DNA of 64,000 nt from an uncultured Eubacteriales bacterium (GTDB lineage Bacteria > Bacillota > Clostridia > Oscillospirales > Oscillospiraceae). The position numbers and the translations under genes are program-made. Under the pieces are notes generated by a model that did no database searches, was not told the origin of the DNA, and worked only from the letters and a program-made list of their open reading frames with translations. Location: the NCBI GenBank assembly GCA_900545405.1, contig UQYT01000010.1, positions 1 to 64,000 of the forward strand, in the 5' to 3' direction. Positions 1-6,191 of the stretch are shown piece by piece (position 1 is the first letter of the stretch; the number at the start of each line of letters is the position of its first letter).

Positions 1-81
1 CTCAAGACCGACCCGCAGCTGATGGGCGCGCTGGGCGCCGCCGAGTACGCCAGGCAGAAGGGCATGGCCAAGGGCGCATAA
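1..81 (+). CDS. C-terminal fragment, probable 2-hydroxyacyl-CoA dehydratase activase (BadF/BcrA ATPase family)
   Basis: An open frame enters from the left edge and stops at TAA 79-81. Only 26 codons are visible, ending QLMGALGAAEYARQKG and a few more residues. A GALGAA stretch a few residues from the C terminus is typical of the ASKHA-fold activators of 2-hydroxyacyl-CoA dehydratases and BadF/BcrA-type ATPases, where it closes the nucleotide-binding fold. No ATP-binding loop or Fe-S cysteines can be seen because the rest lies outside the window. A strong terminator follows 17 bases after the stop, so this is the last gene of its transcript. The family call rests on one short motif and is moderate at best. 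Confidence 0.5.
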   Translation, partial: LKTDPQLMGALGAAEYARQKGMAKGA

Positions 82-97
82 CAGTTACATAAACGCG

Positions 98-137
98 GGG
101 GCTGCTGCAAAACGGAAGTTTGGCGGCAGCCCCTTTT
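98..137 (+). terminator. Rho-independent terminator after the left-edge gene
   Basis: GGGGCTGC (98-105) pairs with GCAGCCCC (126-133). The loop pairs further through AAAC/GTTT, giving a nearly continuous stem, and TTTT follows at 134-137. A second small hairpin, GCTTTT/AAAAGC, lies directly behind at 138-153. Confidence 0.8.
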
Positions 138-173
138 GCTTTTCGGCAAAAGCCGCCGGTGCGCGCGGGGCTC

Positions 174-202
174 TTGCAAAACGCGGCGTCTTTTTGTAAG
201 AT
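174..202 (+). promoter_or_regulatory. Sigma-A promoter for the M42 peptidase gene
   Basis: TTGCAA (174-179), a 17-bp spacer and TAAGAT (197-202) lie just upstream of the AAGGGAGG ribosome site (224-231) and the start codon at 242. The predicted leader is about 30 nt. Confidence 0.6.
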
Positions 203-241
203 GGTGCGGAACAAAGCATTTTCAAGGGAGGATATACATAG

Positions 242-1294
242 ATGATAGACGAAACCACTCTGGAACAAGAGCAGGAGGCCTTCCTGCGCGACACGCTGCA
301 AATGCTGCTGGCTCAGGACAGCCCCACAGGCTTCACCGGACGGGCGGTGGACCTGGCCGAGGGCATAGCGCGCGAACAGGGCTTTGAGACCCGCCGCACC
401 AACAAGGGCAATCTGTTCGTGAACGTGCCCGGCCGGGAGAGCGGCCGCCGCGTGGGGCTCTGCGCCCACGTGGACACGCTGGGCCTGATGGTGCGCTCAA
501 TAAGCGACAGCGGCATGCTGATGGTCACCCGGGTGGGCGGACCGCTGATGCCCACGCTGGACGGCGAATACTGCCGCATCTATACCCGCGCGGGCAAGGT
601 GTTCACCGGCACGGTGCTCTCGCTCTCGCCGTCGGCGCATGTGCAGGACGACGCCGCCACCCGCGCCCGGGATGAGAAGAACATGGCGGTGCGTATCGAC
701 GAGAAGGTCCGCAGCCGGGAGGACGTGCAGGCGCTGGGCATCGCCCCCGGCGACTACGTGTGCTACGACCCCAAGACGGTCATCACCGAGAGCGGGTTCG
801 TCAAGTCCCGCTTCCTGGACGACAAGGCCAGCGCGGCCTGCCTGCTTACCTTGCTCTGGCGTATGCACCACACCGGCGAGCGCCCGCGGTACGACACCTG
901 CATCGGCTTCACCGTGCACGAGGAGGTGGGCCACGGCGGCTCCACCCTGCCGCAGGTGGACGAGCTGCTGGCCGTGGACATGGGCTGCATCGGGGAGGAC
1001 CTGTCCTGCACGGAGTATCAGGTGTCCATCTGCGCCAAGGACAGCAACGGCCCCTACGACTACGGTATGGTCAGCCGCCTGGTGAAGCTGGCCGCCGACA
1101 ACGGCGTGGACTGCGCCGTGGACATCTACCCGCACTACGGCTCCGACGTGGCCGCCGCCTGGGAGGCCGGCATGGACGCCCGCGCCGCCCTGATAGGGCC
1201 GGGAGTGCACGCCTCGCACGGCATGGAGCGCACCCATATGGACGCATTGCGGGCCACGCTCAAGCTGGCGGGATTGTATCTGGAGCTGGAGTGA
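242..1294 (+). CDS. M42 family metallopeptidase (glutamyl/leucyl aminopeptidase type)
   Basis: A 350-residue cytoplasmic aminopeptidase of the M42 (FrvX/YsdC/PepA-like) family. These are di-metal enzymes that assemble into large hollow particles and trim short peptides. The expected metal and catalytic motifs appear in order: CAHVD near residue 80, FLDDKAS near 190, HEEVGHGG near 225 (catalytic glutamate pair), AVDMG near 247, and a C-terminal HASHGMERTH with a metal-binding histidine. The length is normal for the family. The ATG at 242 has an AAGGGAGG site ten bases upstream and its own promoter. The gene is monocistronic and converges on the TetR gene across a large inverted repeat. Substrate preference cannot be read from sequence. 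Confidence 0.9.
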   Translation: MIDETTLEQEQEAFLRDTLQMLLAQDSPTGFTGRAVDLAEGIAREQGFETRRTNKGNLFVNVPGRESGRRVGLCAHVDTLGLMVRSISDSGMLMVTRVGGPLMPTLDGEYCRIYTRAGKVFTGTVLSLSPSAHVQDDAATRARDEKNMAVRIDEKVRSREDVQALGIAPGDYVCYDPKTVITESGFVKSRFLDDKASAACLLTLLWRMHHTGERPRYDTCIGFTVHEEVGHGGSTLPQVDELLAVDMGCIGEDLSCTEYQVSICAKDSNGPYDYGMVSRLVKLAADNGVDCAVDIYPHYGSDVAAAWEAGMDARAALIGPGVHASHGMERTHMDALRATLKLAGLYLELE

Positions 1295-1318
1295 CCGCGC
1301 AGCGCCGCCGAATATAGA

Positions 1319-1368
1319 GATATCCGGGGCCTTTCGGGGCATCTGCCTCTCAAAAGGTCCCGGATATC
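1319..1368. terminator. Long inverted repeat between convergent genes, probable terminator or cruciform
   Basis: Sixteen bases starting GATATCCGGG (1319-1334) pair with sixteen ending CCCGGATATC (1353-1368), with a single G-T wobble. The 18-base loop can pair further (GGGGCA with TGCCTC). It sits between the convergent stops at 1294 and 1394. There is no clear T run on either side, so it may be a transcript 3-prime stabiliser rather than a classic terminator. Confidence 0.55.
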
Positions 1369-1393
1369 GTTCCGGCGCCGCTTTCCGCGCGGC

Positions 1394-1936
1394 TCAGGCC
1401 TCATCCAGTGGCCCGAGCTTCGCGCCGAGTATGCGTATCATCTGCTCTGCGAGCCGGTCAGGGTCGAGATCTGGCTCGCCGCAGTGCTTTAGCAGTATGC
1501 CGACTAGGCCGAAGGTGAGAAAGTCGAGCGCGATGTCCGCGTCGCCGTACTCGGCCCGGAAGGCCGTGGGCCTGCGCCGCGCCAGCTCCTCCAGATAGGA
1601 GCGCGCGGCCTCGCCCAGAATGCGCTGGATCTGTTCGTGCCTCTGCGAGTTCATCAGCTTGCGCAGCAGGGTGTAGTTTTCAGCCGTGGAGCGGATTAGC
1701 TCGGCGAGCGCTTCCTGGGGGGAGGCCGCGGCGAGACTGCGCTCCACCATGTGCGCCACCGCCTGACGGGCGCACCACTCCACAACGTCCATTATGTCCT
1801 GAAAGTGATAATAAAAGGTCTGCCGCGAGATGCCGCAGTCCTCGATGACAGCCTTGACCGTGACCTTGTCTATGCCGCGCTGGCGCACAAGAGAATTGAA
1901 ACTCTCTGCGATGGCAGCCTTCATATCCAGCGCCAA
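1394..1936 (-). CDS. TetR/AcrR family transcriptional regulator
   Basis: A 180-residue regulator with an N-terminal TetR helix-turn-helix: residues 20-50 contain VTVKAVIEDCGISRQTFYYHF, the canonical recognition-helix pattern. An all-helical ligand and dimer domain follows. The start is taken as TTG at 1936 because AGGGGG (1949-1944) lies seven bases before it. The next in-frame ATG (1924) would be 19 bases away. It is transcribed divergently from the O6-alkylguanine repair gene, with an extended -10 promoter between them, so control of itself and possibly of ogt is likely by family habit. The ligand is unknown. The glutamate- and arginine-rich C terminus gives no further clue. Confidence 0.85.
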   Translation of the reverse strand: MALDMKAAIAESFNSLVRQRGIDKVTVKAVIEDCGISRQTFYYHFQDIMDVVEWCARQAVAHMVERSLAAASPQEALAELIRSTAENYTLLRKLMNSQRHEQIQRILGEAARSYLEELARRRPTAFRAEYGDADIALDFLTFGLVGILLKHCGEPDLDPDRLAEQMIRILGAKLGPLDEA

Positions 1937-1956
1937 ATTACCGCCCCCTTTCGCGC

Positions 1957-1986
1957 ATTATAACACAGCGCCTCGCGCGAAAGCAA
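1957..1986 (-). promoter_or_regulatory. Promoter of the TetR-family gene (extended -10)
   Basis: On the minus strand TGtTATAAT (1965-1957) is a perfect extended -10. TTGCTT (1986-1981) is a weak -35 at 18 bp. The predicted leader to the TTG start at 1936 is only about 14 nt. Confidence 0.6.
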
Positions 1987-2006
1987 ACCAAAAAGCGGCA
2001 CAGATG

Positions 2007-2015
2007 TGGTATAAT
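2007..2015 (+). promoter_or_regulatory. Promoter of ogt (extended -10)
   Basis: TGgTATAAT at 2007-2015 with no good -35. Transcription would begin near 2022, almost on the AAGGGGGA ribosome site (2022-2029), giving a very short leader before the ATG at 2038. Confidence 0.6.
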
Positions 2016-2037
2016 GTCTAAAAAGGGGGAATGCGGT

Positions 2038-2547
2038 ATGGAGTATATCAAGCGCCTGGCCTCGCCCGTGGGCGAGCTGACCCTCGCTTCGGACGGCGAG
2101 AGCCTCACCGGGCTCTGGATAGCGGGGCAGAAGTACCACTCTGCGGGCCTCGCGCCGGACGCCGCGGAGGCGCAGCTGCCCGTGTTCGCCGCCGCGGCCG
2201 AGTGGCTGGGCCGGTACTTTGCCGGGGAGAGCCCGGAGCCGGGGGAGCTCCCCCTCGCGCCGAGGGGCAGCGGGTTTCGCCTGAGCGTCTGGCGGCGGCT
2301 TTTGGAGATACCGAGCGGGGCGGTCACGAGCTATGGGGAGATAGCGCGCGCCCTGGGCGCTCCGGCGCGGGCTGTCGGCGGCGCGGTGGGCCACAACCCC
2401 ATCTCGATAATCATACCCTGCCACCGCGTCGTCGGCTCGGACGGCGCCCTCACCGGCTATGCCGCGGGCCTCGACGTCAAGCGGCGGCTGCTGGAGCTCG
2501 AGGGCGTGAGACTTGAACAAGGCCCGCGCGGGTGGTATACTGCGTGA
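2038..2547 (+). CDS. ogt: Methylated-DNA--[protein]-cysteine S-methyltransferase
   Basis: A 169-residue suicide repair protein. It moves the alkyl group from O6-alkylguanine (and O4-alkylthymine) in DNA to its own cysteine. The active site IIPCHRVVG is intact with Cys128. The preceding DNA-binding helix-turn-helix region (residues 95-115) ends in GAVGHNPISI, as expected, and the ATase fold fills residues 70-160. The ATG at 2038 is preferred over the upstream in-frame ATG at 2014 because AAGGGGGA lies nine bases before it. The upstream codon falls inside the -10 region. It is divergent from a TetR regulator, which is unusual for ogt. A strong promoter for the next gene lies inside its last codons. 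Confidence 0.93.
   Translation: MEYIKRLASPVGELTLASDGESLTGLWIAGQKYHSAGLAPDAAEAQLPVFAAAAEWLGRYFAGESPEPGELPLAPRGSGFRLSVWRRLLEIPSGAVTSYGEIARALGAPARAVGGAVGHNPISIIIPCHRVVGSDGALTGYAAGLDVKRRLLELEGVRLEQGPRGWYTA
2513..2541 (+). promoter_or_regulatory. Sigma-A promoter inside the 3-prime end of ogt
   Basis: TTGAAC (2513-2518), a 17-bp spacer and TATACT (2536-2541), with a TGg extension (2533-2535). It would start transcription close to the ribosome site AAAGGGGG (2549-2556) of the small zinc-ribbon gene. Confidence 0.7.
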
Positions 2548-2563
2548 AAAAGGGGGTTGCGCC

Positions 2564-2809
2564 TTGAAGCGTCTCGGAGTCAAAACTGTCGTCATCCTGG
2601 CCTCGGCCGTTTTCATATGCGGCCTCGCCGTCGGCCTCGTCGGCGCGCTGTCGGACAGGTCGCTCATAACGGCGGTGGGCATAGTCATCATGGGCATCGC
2701 GGTCCTGATGCGGAAGTTCCTCAGCTTCTGCCCTCACTGCGGCGCCTCGCTGGCCAGGGCGCGCAGCAGCGCCTGTCCCTTCTGCGGCAAAAACGTGTAC
2801 AAGCCCTGA
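2564..2809 (+). CDS. Small membrane protein with a C-terminal zinc ribbon
   Basis: An 81-residue protein with two predicted membrane helices (about residues 6-28 and 34-52). A cytoplasmic or surface tail follows, carrying two CxxC pairs (CPHC and CPFC, ten residues apart), which form a zinc-ribbon. The TTG at 2564 is chosen because AAAGGGGG ends eight bases before it. Earlier in-frame codons would lie inside ogt and upstream of the promoter. It is a single-gene transcript flanked by its own promoter and a strong terminator. Short membrane zinc-ribbon proteins of this shape are common in Firmicutes and mostly uncharacterised, so I assign no function. Confidence 0.75.
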   Translation: MKRLGVKTVVILASAVFICGLAVGLVGALSDRSLITAVGIVIMGIAVLMRKFLSFCPHCGASLARARSSACPFCGKNVYKP

Positions 2810-2816
2810 TGAGCGG

Positions 2817-2849
2817 CGCCCCGGTCCAAAACGGACCGGGGCGTTTTTT
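2817..2849 (+). terminator. Rho-independent terminator
   Basis: A perfect 11-bp stem CGCCCCGGTCC (2817-2827) / GGACCGGGGCG (2833-2843), loop AAAAC, followed by six T residues (2844-2849). Confidence 0.95.
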
Positions 2850-2882
2850 GCTGCAACGGGGCGGCCTGACGGCGGGAGAGAG

Positions 2883-4007
2883 CTAGCGCTGGTCGCTGAC
2901 CGTGGCGGAGCTGTTGCTCGCCTCCAGGGCGGAGAGCGGGTCGTAGGGCGCGCCGGTGAGCGTGCCGGAGAGCAGCGCGATGTCCACCGCGTTGGCCGGC
3001 AGGCCCCAGGAGTTGCCCGAAAAGAGGAATATCGCCCGGTCCACCACATAGCCGCGGGTGTTGTAGCAGACGTTGTCCATGAACGTCCCTGTGGAGCTGG
3101 GGTTGAGATACGCGGGCTGGCGCAGGGTGTGGAAGATGTTGCTGCGCACCAGCAGGTTGGTCGAGCCCACCTGCGTCACAAGGCCGCGGTTCACCACCCA
3201 GGTCGAGGAGTCGCCCGCCTGGTCCGGGCCGTAGATCTGGCAGTTGAGCACCTGGTTCCCGTCCCCGGCGACCTGAATGAACTCGACGGGATAGGGCTGG
3301 TCGCTGGTTATTGTGAGACCGTCCAGGGTGTCGTCCCCGCCGGTCAGCAGGAAGGGCACGATAGGCGCCTTGAGCAGCACCTCCGCCCCCGCCGTGCCCC
3401 GGATGGTCACGCCGGGCTTATTCACGACCAGCTGCTGCGTTATGGGATATGTGCCGCGCAGGACGTGGATGGTCCCGTCGGGCTCCACCGCCGCGAGCGC
3501 CTCGTCGATGGTCTGGAACGGCGCCGCCTGACTGCCGTCCCCGCCCGCGGCCGCGTCGGACTGGACGTAGAGATCATAGGGATTCGGCTGGACGCTCCCG
3601 GTGGCTCCGGTCGGCCCGGTGGGCCCCGTGGGTCCCGTTGCCCCCGCCGCTCCCGTTGGCCCGGTTGGCCCGGCGGCTCCGGGCGCTCCCGCCCCCGTCG
3701 GTCCGGTGGGCCCGACGGCTCCCGCAGGCCCCGTAGGCCCGGTGGGCCCAGTCGGCCCGGACGTGATGTCCCCGGCCGGACCCGTCGCTCCGGTAGCGCC
3801 CGTGGGCCCGGTCGGCCCCGGAATGCCCGTGGCCCCCGTCGGCCCCGTAGCGCCGTCCGCGCCAGACGGCCCCGTGGGTCCAGTGGGTCCAGTCGGCCCC
3901 GCAGGCCCTGTGAGACCGGGCGGCCCGGCCTCTCCCGACGGCCCCGTAGGCCCCGGCACCGCGCAATAACAGCAGCAGTCATCCTCCCGGCAATTATATC
4001 GCTTCAT
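2883..4007 (-). CDS. Collagen-like repeat protein with a C-terminal beta-helix domain; spore-surface candidate
   Basis: 374 residues. A short cysteine-rich head (CREDDCCCYC, residues 6-15) is followed by a collagen-like G-X-Y tract over residues 19-139, mostly GPT, GAT and GPA triplets. The tract is interrupted only twice by two-residue breaks (TS near 82, AP near 108). The C-terminal part (about 145-374) opens with DGSQAAPFQTIDEAL and GTIHVLRGTY, the pattern of DUF1565/pectate-lyase-type right-handed beta-helices, and shows repeating beta-coil motifs. BclA-like exosporium fibres share the collagen stalk but usually carry a TNF-like head. The start ATG has a GGGGGG site upstream and a sigma-K-type promoter. 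There is no signal peptide, as expected for proteins placed on the spore from the mother cell. The spore location is inference. Confidence 0.85.
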   Translation of the reverse strand: MKRYNCREDDCCCYCAVPGPTGPSGEAGPPGLTGPAGPTGPTGPTGPSGADGATGPTGATGIPGPTGPTGATGATGPAGDITSGPTGPTGPTGPAGAVGPTGPTGAGAPGAAGPTGPTGAAGATGPTGPTGPTGATGSVQPNPYDLYVQSDAAAGGDGSQAAPFQTIDEALAAVEPDGTIHVLRGTYPITQQLVVNKPGVTIRGTAGAEVLLKAPIVPFLLTGGDDTLDGLTITSDQPYPVEFIQVAGDGNQVLNCQIYGPDQAGDSSTWVVNRGLVTQVGSTNLLVRSNIFHTLRQPAYLNPSSTGTFMDNVCYNTRGYVVDRAIFLFSGNSWGLPANAVDIALLSGTLTGAPYDPLSALEASNSSATVSDQR

Positions 4008-4038
4008 AGAACCCGCCCCCCAATTTTGAGCCTTGCAG

Positions 4039-4067
4039 TATTCTATGCCGCCGGAGACACGTCTGTT
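4039..4067 (-). promoter_or_regulatory. Sigma-K-type sporulation promoter of the collagen-like gene
   Basis: On the minus strand AACA (4067-4064) fits the sigma-K -35 pattern mACm. After 16 bases, CATAGAATA (4047-4039) fits CATAnnnTA exactly. The predicted start lies about 25 nt before the ATG at 4007. No sigma-A hexamers compete for this spot. Confidence 0.65.
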
Positions 4068-4074
4068 AAAACAT

Positions 4075-4111
4075 GAGCCGGAGACTTGCCGTGTGTGGCA
4101 GCCTCCGGCTC
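4075..4111 (-). terminator. Terminator after the APH-fold kinase gene
   Basis: GAGCCGGAG (4075-4083) / CTCCGGCTC (4103-4111), with an inner TGCC/GGCA stem. On the minus strand a TTTT run follows at 4071-4068. It separates the kinase gene from the collagen-gene promoter. Confidence 0.75.
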
Positions 4112-4116
4112 GTTTG

Positions 4117-4992
4117 TTATCTCATGCGCAGGATTTTCTCCGCCTGCCGTTTTGCAAGGGCGAGGTATTTCCTGTAGTATCCCTCGTTGACCTCGCCGTA
4201 TTTGTTGCCGAGAAAGACCCATTCGCAGTACTCGTAGAGCAGGAAGCGCTCAAGGGTGCGGCGCCATTCCGCACTCGTGATGCCCATCTCCTTGAGCAGA
4301 TTGTCGTAGTAATACTGTATCGCAAATTCCCTGTCTGCCTGCGTCATATAGAAAAAGGCGTTTTCATCCTCCTCGCCGTGGGCGATGAGGCGCGCGAAGG
4401 AGGCGGGGTAGGGGAGTATGCCCGCAAATTCCCAGTCTATCAGCACGGCCCTGTCCTCCGAGACGAGGACGTTGAACGGGAGCAGGTCGTCGTGGCACAG
4501 GGCCCTTGGCACGGAAGCGTACTCGTCCAGAAATACCGCGTATGCCGCCTCGAGCCCGGCGTCGTTGAGGTATTTCCCGCGGTGCTCGCGGTCTTTCAGG
4601 CTCTTTTCAAACGTGTACGCGCAGCCGGACAAAGCCCCGTCGTTCCAGGTGGCTTTTTGCATGTATATCAGGGCATCCAGCGCCAGAGTCAGCCCGCGCC
4701 GACTGCATCTGCGCAGGTCGGAGCCCTCCACGAACTCCATGAGCAGGTATGCCTTGCCGTCGATGTCGGCGGTCTGATAAAGCGCAGGCACGCTTCCGCC
4801 GACCTTGGGGAGAATGGCCCGATAGACCTCGGCCTCGTACTCCTTGGCCTCCTTCAAAAGGTATACGGCGCCGCCGCAATCGAGCTTCCAGACCCGGTAG
4901 GGCTCTCCGTCCTCCTCATGCGCCAGCTGCGTGACGACCGGCCTCGCAGCGCGCAGCAAGTCAAAATGCCTGATTATATCGTCCGCTTCCAT
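4117..4992 (-). CDS. APH/choline-kinase-fold phosphotransferase
   Basis: A 291-residue small-molecule kinase of the aminoglycoside phosphotransferase / choline kinase superfamily. The catalytic loop CHDDLLPFNV gives His167, Asp169 and Asn174. The metal-binding IDWEF supplies Asp186, and LLMEFVEG near residue 83 is the hinge. The substrate-binding half does not allow a choice between antibiotic, choline/ethanolamine, sugar or spore-coat (CotS-like) kinases. The choline-kinase-like DDLLPFN form argues against a classic resistance enzyme. The ATG at 4992 has GGAGGG six bases upstream. Its ribosome site begins about ten bases after the tmRNA terminator and no separate promoter is visible, so it may depend on read-through. 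Confidence 0.8.
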   Translation of the reverse strand: MEADDIIRHFDLLRAARPVVTQLAHEEDGEPYRVWKLDCGGAVYLLKEAKEYEAEVYRAILPKVGGSVPALYQTADIDGKAYLLMEFVEGSDLRRCSRRGLTLALDALIYMQKATWNDGALSGCAYTFEKSLKDREHRGKYLNDAGLEAAYAVFLDEYASVPRALCHDDLLPFNVLVSEDRAVLIDWEFAGILPYPASFARLIAHGEEDENAFFYMTQADREFAIQYYYDNLLKEMGITSAEWRRTLERFLLYEYCEWVFLGNKYGEVNEGYYRKYLALAKRQAEKILRMR

Positions 4993-5012
4993 GTGAAGCC
5001 CTCCATGCGTTT

Positions 5013-5053
5013 AAAAAAATAAGGGCCGCGACCATTGCAAATCGCGGTCCTTA
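5013..5053 (-). terminator. Terminator of the tmRNA gene
   Basis: A twelve-bp stem TAAGGGCCGCGA (5020-5031) / TCGCGGTCCTTA (5042-5053), with one G-U pair. On the minus strand a run of seven T follows (5019-5013). It begins three bases after the mature tmRNA end. Confidence 0.92.
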
Positions 5054-5055
5054 TA

Positions 5056-5403
5056 TGGTGGAGCCGGGGGGAATCGAACCCCCGTCCGAAAGTGCTTCCG
5101 CGGGGACTTCTCCGGGCGCAGAGAGTCCTTTTTATTCCCTCGTCCGAGCGTGGACGCTCACACTCACGGAGTCGGTAGCTTCATTGTGCATGGTGCGCTC
5201 AAAGCTTTGCGCACTCACGTTCGCCGCTGATCGACGCCTCACATCCGGGCCGCGGCCCTCCCGGAGGAGACGCTCACTGCTTAGGCAGCGAGAAGAGCAG
5301 TCTTATTGCTGTTCTTTAATTTATAATTGCCCGTTTTAAGGATGCCAGGCGCATCCGCCCGCTATCCCCGTTTCTGCACCCCCGTCGAAACCAGTACGGC
5401 CCC
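5056..5403 (-). ncRNA. ssrA: Transfer-messenger RNA (tmRNA, SsrA)
   Basis: Read on the minus strand, the 5-prime end is GGGGCCGTACTGGTTTCGACGG and the 3-prime end folds as a tRNA-like T arm, GGGGGTTCGATTCCCCC, closing with CTCCACCA at 5060-5056. The total of about 348 nt is typical. The tag reading frame runs from resume codon GGC (5331-5329) to TAA (5283-5281) and encodes GNYKLKNSNKTALLAA, with the hydrophobic, alanine-ending degron expected for ClpXP/ClpAP recognition. The gene is two steps downstream of smpB, its protein partner, on the same strand. No clear promoter precedes the 5-prime end, so transcription from smpB-ppi followed by processing is possible. Confidence 0.95.
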
Positions 5404-5491
5404 TCGTCGTCGCAAAGTCCGCTTAGCTCCGTTTCCGCATAGCGGCTGCGCCGATATGCGAAAACTGCGCACGCTCCCTTGCTCCTCCTCT

Positions 5492-5521
5492 CCGTCCCGA
5501 AGCGGGGGCGCTTCGGGACGG
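5492..5521. repeat. Perfect 13-bp hairpin upstream of ssrA
   Basis: CCGTCCCGAAGCG (5492-5504), loop GGGG, CGCTTCGGGACGG (5509-5521). There is no T run on either strand, so it is not an ordinary terminator. It lies between the 36-bp repeats and the tmRNA 5-prime end. The rest of 5404-5538 shows no gene. Confidence 0.8.
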
Positions 5522-5538
5522 GGTACGGGGGAAATTTT

Positions 5539-5669
5539 GCGCAAAGGCGCTTTGCTGTTTGCGTGGTGGGTTTTGCGCAAAGGCGCTTTGCTGTTTGCGT
5601 GGTGGGTTTTGCGCAAATGCGCTGCGCTGTTTGCGCGGTGGGTGCGCAAAGGCGCTTTGCTGTTTGCGC
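5539..5669. repeat. Four tandem 36-bp palindromic units between ppi and ssrA
   Basis: Unit starts at 5539, 5575, 5611 and 5644. Units 1 and 2 are identical 36-mers. Unit 3 is a 33-bp variant with a few changes, and unit 4 is cut short by the cyclophilin stop codon at 5672-5670. Each full unit contains GCAAAGgcgCTTTGC, an inverted repeat with a three-base loop, inside a second GCGCAAA/TTTGCG pair. A transcript of the region would fold into a row of hairpins. There are no unique spacers, so it is not a CRISPR array. Confidence 0.85.
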
Positions 5670-6191
5670 TTAGAACTTTTTGGGTTCGGGGTAGTCGACG
5701 CCGAAGGTCTCGGAGGTGACTTTCTTCATCTTCTGCTCGGCCTTGGGGCGATCGTTGTAGTCGGTGGCGGTGTTGGCGATGGCGTCGACCACGTCCATGC
5801 CCTCGATGACCTTGCCGAAGGCGGCGTACTCGCCGTCCAGGTGGGGGGCCTTGTCGTGCATGATGAAGAACTGGCTGCCCGCCGTATCGGGCATCATGGA
5901 GCGCGCCATGGAGAGGACGCCGCGATCATGCTTGAGGTTGTTCTGGCTGAAGCCGTTGTGCTTGAACTCGCCCTTGATCCTGTAGCCCGGGCCGCCCATG
6001 CCGGTGCCCTGGGGGTCGCCGCCCTGGATCATGAAGCCGGGGATGACCCTGTGGAAGATGAGCCCGTCGTAGAAGCCCTTGTTCACTAGGCTCAGGAAGT
6101 TATTGACCGTGTTCGGCGCTATTTCGGGGTAGAGCTCGACCTTGATGACGCCGCCGTTTTCCATCTCGATGGTGACTATCGGATTTGCCAT
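5670..6191 (-). CDS. Peptidyl-prolyl cis-trans isomerase, cyclophilin type
   Basis: A 173-residue cytoplasmic cyclophilin (PpiA/PpiB family) that speeds isomerisation of proline peptide bonds. The signature FHRVIPGFMIQGGDP starts near residue 46, with catalytic Arg48. GSQFFI and FGKVIEGMDVVD complete the active-site and core motifs. It has no signal peptide or membrane segment and a normal length. Its ATG overlaps the smpB stop (TTAC/CAT region at 6189-6193), so the two genes are translationally linked. Immediately after its stop come the 36-bp hairpin units and then ssrA. Placement inside the trans-translation locus is unusual but implies no special role by itself. Confidence 0.95.
   Translation of the reverse strand: MANPIVTIEMENGGVIKVELYPEIAPNTVNNFLSLVNKGFYDGLIFHRVIPGFMIQGGDPQGTGMGGPGYRIKGEFKHNGFSQNNLKHDRGVLSMARSMMPDTAGSQFFIMHDKAPHLDGEYAAFGKVIEGMDVVDAIANTATDYNDRPKAEQKMKKVTSETFGVDYPEPKKF

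Noticed and set aside
3601..3969. Long proline/valine/glycine-rich frame on the plus strand
   Set aside because: It is the antisense shadow of the collagen-like G-X-Y repeats on the minus strand, created by the repeat structure and GC bias.
4117..4992. Aminoglycoside resistance gene
   Set aside because: The fold is shared with choline, sugar and coat-protein kinases, and there is no mobile-element context. Resistance is not supported.
5057..5130. A tRNA gene suggested by the T-arm-like GGTTCGATTCC and CCA end
   Set aside because: No anticodon arm or D arm fits the spacing. The full context matches tmRNA, whose ends mimic a tRNA.
5055..5339. A 94-codon plus-strand frame
   Set aside because: It is the complement of tmRNA and has no ribosome site or homologous pattern.
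5539..5669. Possible CRISPR array
   Set aside because: The units follow one another directly with no unique spacers, there are only four, and no cas gene is near.
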